10,880 bases of DNA from Deltaproteobacteria bacterium (GTDB lineage Bacteria; Desulfobacterota; Desulfobacteria; Desulfobacterales; C00003060), in the NCBI GenBank assembly GCA_019309815.1, contig JAFDFO010000052.1:1-10880 (forward strand), read 5' to 3'. Numbering within the stretch: position 1 is the first letter of the stretch; every line of letters begins with the position of its first letter. Shown here in pieces: positions 7,033 through 10,880 of this stretch. Made by a program: the position numbers and the translations under genes. The notes below the pieces were generated by a model, which saw nothing but the letters and a program-made list of their open reading frames with translations, ran no database searches and was not told where the DNA came from.

Positions 7033-7048
7033 AACCGGTTTCTTCTCT

Positions 7049-8233
7049 ATGTCCTCGTTTTTTGCAGTCATTTTATCTGTATTTCTCCTGGTAGTTTTCC
7101 TGCAGTACATGCTCATCCGGCTCATGCTGCCCCAGGCGCTTTCCAAAACAGGAAGGGCGCTCATTTCATTGCTTCTCACCGTGGGCATAAACTCTGTTCC
7201 CTTCCTGTACATGACATGGACGGGCACCTTGGATCAACTGCCCTGGTGGCATCGGGAACTCATCATATTTCCCTACGCCATTCTCTTAGTCGCATCGGCC
7301 GTTTCAGGGATGTTCCTACTGGTGGTTTGGTGCGCAACCCTGATGTTATCGCTGCTGTGGCCGGGGTTCGATAGAGGAAAGAGAAGGTTTCTATCCTACT
7401 CAGGCAGGGCTACGGTAGGCGCTTCCCTCGGCGTGCTGGCCTTTGGCACCTATTATGAAAACAAAACCCCCGAGATATCGCGGTTGACTTTATCGTATCG
7501 TGGACTTCATCCTGACCTTTCCGGGCTTCGACTGGTTCATATCACGGATATTCACGCGGGGCCGCTGATATCATATGAGACGATAAGCAGCATTGTATCT
7601 CGCGCCAATGCGCTGAAGCCTGACCTCATTGTTCTCACCGGTGACTACGTCAACCACAACCCTGATTATATCCACGGCTGTCTTGCGCTCCTCGACGAGC
7701 TGAAAGCACCTGCGGGGGTGTTCGGTGTTTACGGCAATCATGATTACTACACAGGAATAGACGCGATGAAAGCGGGGTTTGCAAAGACCGGGATATCCGT
7801 GTTGAGTGACTGTCATCAGGCGCCCAAAGGACTTGAGGGGTTGTTGAATATCATAGGCGCTGAGGACCCGATTTCAGGCTGGGCAACAGATGCACAGTTC
7901 CAGGATGTGGCCAAGCTCTCTGGGCTCGTCATTCCCGACCGTTTCAATCTTCTCCTTTCTCACAGGCCCGGAATATTCAGGATATCACAGGATTGGAAGG
8001 TTGCTTTGACCCTCGCGGGTCATACGCACGGCGGGCAGGTCATTCTTCCGGGGATCGGGGAACGGGGTTTTTCCCTGGCAGGCTTCTTTGTCACCTACAC
8101 CCATGGTCTTTACGAGTCAGAAAAAGAACCTGAGGTGCGGATGTACGTGAATCGAGGCATAGGCACGATCATTGCCCCGGTCAGGCTCTTTTGCAGGCCC
8201 GAGATCGTTGAGATCACCCTGAAAAAGGCGTGA
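7049..8233 (+). CDS. Membrane-anchored calcineurin-like metallophosphoesterase, 394 aa
   Basis: The N-terminal third is hydrophobic, with likely membrane segments at about 4-22, 37-55, 71-103 and a weaker one near 121-134. The catalytic domain follows with the two-metal signature of the calcineurin-like family: TDIHAG (Asp167, His169), TGDYVNH (Asp199), YGNHDYY (Asn230, His231), LLSHRPG (His305) and AGHTHGGQV (His325, His327). The GHTHGGQ form is typical of YaeI/YkuE-type phosphoesterases, some of which act on lipid or nucleotide substrates at the membrane, so a phosphodiester or pyrophosphate substrate at the membrane face is inferred; the actual substrate is unknown. The start is uncertain: ATG 7049 has no Shine-Dalgarno, a TTG at 7025 lies in the repeat, and ATG 7109 would cut the first membrane segment. 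Confidence 0.88.
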   Translation: MSSFFAVILSVFLLVVFLQYMLIRLMLPQALSKTGRALISLLLTVGINSVPFLYMTWTGTLDQLPWWHRELIIFPYAILLVASAVSGMFLLVVWCATLMLSLLWPGFDRGKRRFLSYSGRATVGASLGVLAFGTYYENKTPEISRLTLSYRGLHPDLSGLRLVHITDIHAGPLISYETISSIVSRANALKPDLIVLTGDYVNHNPDYIHGCLALLDELKAPAGVFGVYGNHDYYTGIDAMKAGFAKTGISVLSDCHQAPKGLEGLLNIIGAEDPISGWATDAQFQDVAKLSGLVIPDRFNLLLSHRPGIFRISQDWKVALTLAGHTHGGQVILPGIGERGFSLAGFFVTYTHGLYESEKEPEVRMYVNRGIGTIIAPVRLFCRPEIVEITLKKA

Positions 8234-8240
8234 GGTTTAC

Positions 8241-8355
8241 GAATGCGGAGTGCGGAATGCGGAGTGCGGAATGGAACGAATGCGGAGTGCGGAATGGAAC
8301 GAATGCGGAACTCGGAATGGGGAATGAGATGAATGCGGAGTGGGGAATGCGGAAC
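8241..8355 (+). repeat. Heptameric GAATGCG/GAGTGCG tandem array after the phosphoesterase gene
   Basis: Beginning seven bases after the stop codon, 7-mers alternate between GAATGCG and GAGTGCG, with occasional 9-base units (GAATGGAAC, GAATGAGAT). A 23-bp higher-order unit is repeated perfectly at 8255-8277 and 8278-8300 and again in degenerate form. The array is purine-rich on this strand. Reading frames through it encode repetitive PHSALRI-like peptides that are not a credible protein. Confidence 0.9.
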
Positions 8356-8360
8356 AAGAA

Positions 8361-8426
8361 AGCATAGCGCAAAGCGCAGAGCGCAGAGCGTGAAAGAAGA
8401 AACGCTATGCCCTATGCGCCATGCAT
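8361..8426. repeat. Second heptameric array (CGCAGAG type) with inverted arm, between convergent genes
   Basis: After the GAATGCG array the + strand has AGCATAG, CGCAAAG, CGCAGAG, CGCAGAG, CGTGAAA (8361-8395). From 8403 the minus strand has the related GCGCATA, GGGCATA units, which start directly after the NtrC stop codon. GCATAGCG (8362-8369) and CGCTATGC (8403-8410) are perfectly complementary, giving a hairpin with a loop of about 33 bases. Lying between converging genes it may end transcription on both strands, although no T-run is present. Confidence 0.75.
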
Positions 8427-9782
8427 TTAGGCAGCGGCAGATAAAATCTCGTATTTCTTCATCTTGGTCCTGAGCGTCTTCCGATCGATGCCGAGTAACA
8501 GGGCAGCCTGGGTCTTGTTTCCCTCCGCACGTTGCAGGACCTTTATAATGTGGAGTCGTTCCATCTCTTCCAGACGCAGAGGCTCCCTGGATAGTACACT
8601 CGACAGCACGGTATTGGAATAGACGAGGTCCTGTGTCGCAATCATCTTGTCTCGTGCAAAGACGACGAGCCGCTCCACCGTGTTCTCCAGTTCCCGAACA
8701 TTTCCGGGCCAACTGTACGCTGTGAGCGCCTTCATGGCGTTTTCGGAGATCCCTTCAATCGGCTTGCCCTGTTTTCTGGTGAACCTGTTCAAGAAGTGAT
8801 CTACCAGCAGTGGGATATCGTCTTTGCGCTCCCGCAGGGAAGGGAGCTGAATGGAGACGACGTTCAGTCGAAAGAAGAGATCCTCACGAAAGAGGCCGTC
8901 CCCCAATGCCCTTTGAAGATTGCGGTTCGTGGCAGATATGATCCGGACATCTACCTTGATCACCTTGTGATCGCCGATCTTTGATATGCGCTTTTCTTCC
9001 ACTGCCTTCAGGAGCTTTGCCTGGATTTCCAGGCTAATGTTGGATATCTCGTCAAAGAACAGGGTTCCGCCGTGTGCCATTTCAAACTTGCCGTGCTGAC
9101 TGGAGTCTGCCCCCGTGAACGCCCCCTTCACATGACCAAAGAGTTCACTTTCAAACAAGGTTCTCACTAGTACGCCGCAATCCACCGACATAAAAGGCTG
9201 TCCATGCCGCGGGCTCACCTCATGGATCTTATGCGCGACAAGGCCTTTGCCTGTGCCACTCTCTCCCTGCAGCAAAACCGTACTGTCCGTGGGAGCCACC
9301 ATGGCGACCATCTCCTTGACCTTGTCCATGGCTGCGCTTTTGCTGATAATGTCGGTGTCCTGGGTTTCTTCCTTCAGACGTTGCTTCAGGTAGAGGTTTT
9401 CAATGGTGAGTTTCCTGTTTCTAAGGACCCGGTTGACTATTTCAAGGAGTTCATCTGGTGTGAAGGGCTTTGCGATGAAATCAAAAGCCCCGAGTTTGAT
9501 GGCCTGAACAGCCGTCTCAATTGTACCGTATCCCGTGATGATTACGACAACGGCTTCGGGATCCCTTTCCTTGACCGTGGCTAAAATGGTCAGGCCGTCT
9601 TCGTCAGGCATCTTGAGATCAAGCAGAATAAGATCGAAAGACCACCTTTCAAGCAGTTCCAGACTCTCACTCCCGCTTTTCGCTAAGGTTACGCTATGAC
9701 CGTGGCGGCTTAGAGCCTGGTTGCAGGCATCCCGCAGGAACGCATCGTCGTCCACAACCAAGATGTTATAACTCGGTTCCAT
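8427..9782 (-). CDS. NtrC-family sigma54-dependent response regulator, 451 aa
   Basis: The protein has three domains in order. The receiver (about 5-120) has Asp11-13, phosphoacceptor Asp55 in LLDLKMPDEDG, Thr83 and Lys105. The AAA+ sigma54-interaction domain (about 145-375) has Walker A GESGTGKG (173-180), the sigma54-contacting GAFTGA loop (220-225), Walker B TLFFDE (240-245) and arginine residues in FREDLFFR (298-305). A Fis-type helix-turn-helix follows (about 420-444, EGNKTQAALLLGIDRKTL). All key elements for phosphorylation-controlled activation of sigma54 promoters are present; only the Glu usually following the Walker A Lys is Gly. The start at 9782 is preceded by GGAG (9786-9789). 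It lies 45 bases downstream of the kinase gene and forms a pair with it. Targets are unknown; the adjacent crotonase gene suggests, weakly, fatty-acid or aromatic acyl-CoA metabolism. Confidence 0.95.
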   Translation of the reverse strand: MEPSYNILVVDDDAFLRDACNQALSRHGHSVTLAKSGSESLELLERWSFDLILLDLKMPDEDGLTILATVKERDPEAVVVIITGYGTIETAVQAIKLGAFDFIAKPFTPDELLEIVNRVLRNRKLTIENLYLKQRLKEETQDTDIISKSAAMDKVKEMVAMVAPTDSTVLLQGESGTGKGLVAHKIHEVSPRHGQPFMSVDCGVLVRTLFESELFGHVKGAFTGADSSQHGKFEMAHGGTLFFDEISNISLEIQAKLLKAVEEKRISKIGDHKVIKVDVRIISATNRNLQRALGDGLFREDLFFRLNVVSIQLPSLRERKDDIPLLVDHFLNRFTRKQGKPIEGISENAMKALTAYSWPGNVRELENTVERLVVFARDKMIATQDLVYSNTVLSSVLSREPLRLEEMERLHIIKVLQRAEGNKTQAALLLGIDRKTLRTKMKKYEILSAAA

Positions 9783-9801
9783 TTGCTCCGGTGTTTGCTA
9801 A

Positions 9802-9848
9802 GGACAGGGTACAGGGAACCGGGATTGTCACAGGGTTCCGGTTCTGTC
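9802..9848. repeat. Short heptameric repeat element (GNACAGG type) at the kinase/NtrC junction
   Basis: The + strand reads GGACAGG, GTACAGG, GAACCGG, GATTGTC from 9802 to 9829. GAACCGG (9816-9822) is perfectly complementary to CCGGTTC (9838-9844), and GACAG/CTGTC extends the pairing with an internal loop. The kinase stop codon (9828-9830) and its last codons (encoding RTGTL) lie inside the element. It sits between two genes that should be co-transcribed, so a full terminator seems unlikely; it may tune the ratio of kinase to regulator. Confidence 0.6.
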
Positions 9849-10577
9849 AGACAAGAGGGCTGGACGCCCATCTGGTGTGGGCAAGAAAACAGTGAATGTA
9901 GAACCGTGTCCTCTGTCACTCTGGACCGTGATCGTGCCCCCGTGCAATTCTACAATACCATGACTGATCGATAGGCCCATACCGGTTCCCTTGAGGCGCT
10001 TCTTGGTCGTGAAGAAAGGCTCAAAGATCCTGCCCTTGTGTTCGTCGGCAATCCCGCCGCCCGTGTCCGAACACGCGATCCGGACGTCGTTCGTTTCAGG
10101 GGCCAAATCTGTAGAGAGAGTAAGCGTCCCTTGCCCCCCCATGGATTCTCCTGCATTGATGATGAGGTTCATGAAGAGTTGTCCGAGTTTGCTTTCATCC
10201 CCCTTGACGTTTGGGAGGGCGGGATCAAGGTGGTTCTCAATGGAAATCCCTTTGAAAAGCACGTGATCTTCTATGAACCCTACGACGTCCCGGATGGTCC
10301 TGTTGACGTCAACCGGACTCATCTCCAGGTCTTCGTTGTTGGCAAAATCAATAAGGCCTTGCAAGATGATCTTACACCGATGTGCCAGCTTGTTAATCTT
10401 GAGCACATTTTCCCTGAGCGGATCGCGTCCGTTCATATCATCCAGAAGAAGGTGGCTGTACATCAAGATGCCGCCAAGCGGGGTATTCAATTCATGGGCA
10501 ATCTCGGTGGCCAGTCTCTCACTCGCCTTCAGGCGCTCAACGGCGAGGAGTTCGTTTTGCTTTTTGGAGTTTCTCAT
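9828..10577 (-). CDS. Soluble histidine kinase without sensor domain, 249 aa
   Basis: The protein consists of a HisKA dimerisation/phosphoacceptor domain (about 15-85; H-box IAHELNTPLGG with His28) and a HATPase_c domain (about 128-235; N-box FMNLIINAGESM at 135-146, G1 DTGGGI at 171-176, F-box FEPFFTTK at 185-192, G2 GTGMGLSI at 197-204). It has no membrane segment and no PAS, GAF or HAMP domain; only about 15 residues precede the HisKA domain, so signal input must come from a partner or from outside this gene. The ATG at 10577 has no Shine-Dalgarno, and an in-frame TGA lies just two codons upstream (10581-10583). In another frame a short upstream stretch could join on if one A were removed from the AAAAA run near 10560, giving about 24 extra residues. 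It is paired with the NtrC-type regulator downstream. Confidence 0.9.
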   Translation of the reverse strand: MRNSKKQNELLAVERLKASERLATEIAHELNTPLGGILMYSHLLLDDMNGRDPLRENVLKINKLAHRCKIILQGLIDFANNEDLEMSPVDVNRTIRDVVGFIEDHVLFKGISIENHLDPALPNVKGDESKLGQLFMNLIINAGESMGGQGTLTLSTDLAPETNDVRIACSDTGGGIADEHKGRIFEPFFTTKKRLKGTGMGLSISHGIVELHGGTITVQSDRGHGSTFTVFLPTPDGRPALLSDRTGTL

Positions 10578-10766
10578 CTGTCAATTGGAATTCGATTTCA
10601 CTCTCTGTATCCTGACGATCAAATAGTACCACACACGGATATTACATAACACGCTATTAGTAAAGGATTTTTTCCCAAATCCTGGAAGCCTGGGGCCGTG
10701 AAATGCGTCCCGAAGAGGTCTTGGTCCACGCAGGGATTTTCTATTTGGGGGCTGCTCGTGAGGTTA

Positions 10767-10880
10767 TTATCTCCATTTGGGTTTGCGCTTCTCCAGAAAG
10801 GCTCGTATGCCCTCCTCACCATCGCCGTGGGCCACACATCTTGAGATCCCCACCCGCTCATTTTGAAGCTGTGCCTCAAG
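10767..10880 (-). CDS. Enoyl-CoA hydratase/crotonase-family protein, C-terminal end only
   Basis: Only the last 37 residues are in the window, running in from the right edge. They end in EEGIRAFLEKRKPKWR, the typical C-terminal helix of crotonase-fold enoyl-CoA hydratases, which commonly end in EG-x-x-AFLEKRKP followed by a few residues. The catalytic residues are outside the window, so the substrate (short-chain enoyl-CoA, an aromatic-pathway intermediate or other acyl-CoA) cannot be told. The frame is open to the edge and stops with TAA at 10767-10769. The next 189 bases before the kinase contain only a weak GGATTT/AAATCC hairpin (around 10660-10685) and no clear promoter. Confidence 0.75.
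   Translation of the reverse strand, partial: LEAQLQNERVGISRCVAHGDGEEGIRAFLEKRKPKWR

Noticed and set aside
7025..7048. TTG start for the phosphoesterase
   Set aside because: It lies inside the repeat arm and would add residues encoded by the repeat; the ATG at 7049 leads straight into the membrane segment.
8241..8355. CRISPR array
   Set aside because: Units are 7 bp (23 bp at higher order) in direct contact, with no unique spacers and no cas genes.
8110..8712. Open frame on the minus strand encoding repeated PHSALRI-like peptides
   Set aside because: It runs through the heptamer arrays and overlaps the well-supported NtrC and phosphoesterase genes; the peptide is just a translation of the repeat.
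10619..10879. 86-codon minus-strand frame at the right edge
   Set aside because: It overlaps the crotonase C-terminus in another frame; the crotonase frame gives the recognisable EEGIRAFLEKRKP ending.

Overview
The window looks like chromosomal DNA from an anaerobic, deltaproteobacterial-type organism (sulfate reducer or syntroph, Desulfobacterota). This is inferred from the gene content: a formate-tetrahydrofolate ligase and a FolD flank a very large HdrA-type flavin/iron-sulfur protein, and an NtrC-type sigma54 activator with its kinase lies beside a crotonase-family gene. No rRNA, tRNA, insertion sequence, phage gene or CRISPR array was seen.

Left part (1-6376), all on the minus strand and read right to left: a stand-alone CheY-like receiver protein; fhs, whose start codon lies inside the receiver gene's last codons; a 1023-residue double HdrA-like protein with its own likely promoter; and folD, which runs off the left edge. 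Fhs and FolD carry out the formate-to-methylene-tetrahydrofolate steps of the methyl branch of the Wood-Ljungdahl pathway. The HdrA-like protein probably supplies or removes electrons for the same pathway, possibly at the methylene-THF reductase step or by flavin-based electron bifurcation. No hdrB, hdrC or hydrogenase gene is in the window.

Middle part (6377-8426): a 312-base intergenic region with several hairpins and palindromes; a small basic protein of unknown function (+); and a membrane-anchored calcineurin-type metallophosphoesterase (+).

Right part (8427-10880), minus strand: the C-terminal end of an enoyl-CoA hydratase/crotonase-family protein, then a sensor-less soluble histidine kinase and an NtrC-family response regulator that form a two-component pair.

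The most unusual feature is between the genes. Four of the intergenic spaces (folD/hdrA, small protein/phosphoesterase, phosphoesterase/NtrC, kinase/NtrC) hold degenerate tandem repeats with a 7-base period. The sequences differ from space to space (GATTGNN, AAACTGA-like, GAATGCG/GAGTGCG and CGCAGAG, GNACAGG), but the layout recurs: arrays begin at or within about ten bases of a gene's stop codon, and opposing arms face each other so that the region could fold into imperfect hairpins. In two cases (hdrA and the kinase) the stop codon itself lies inside the array.
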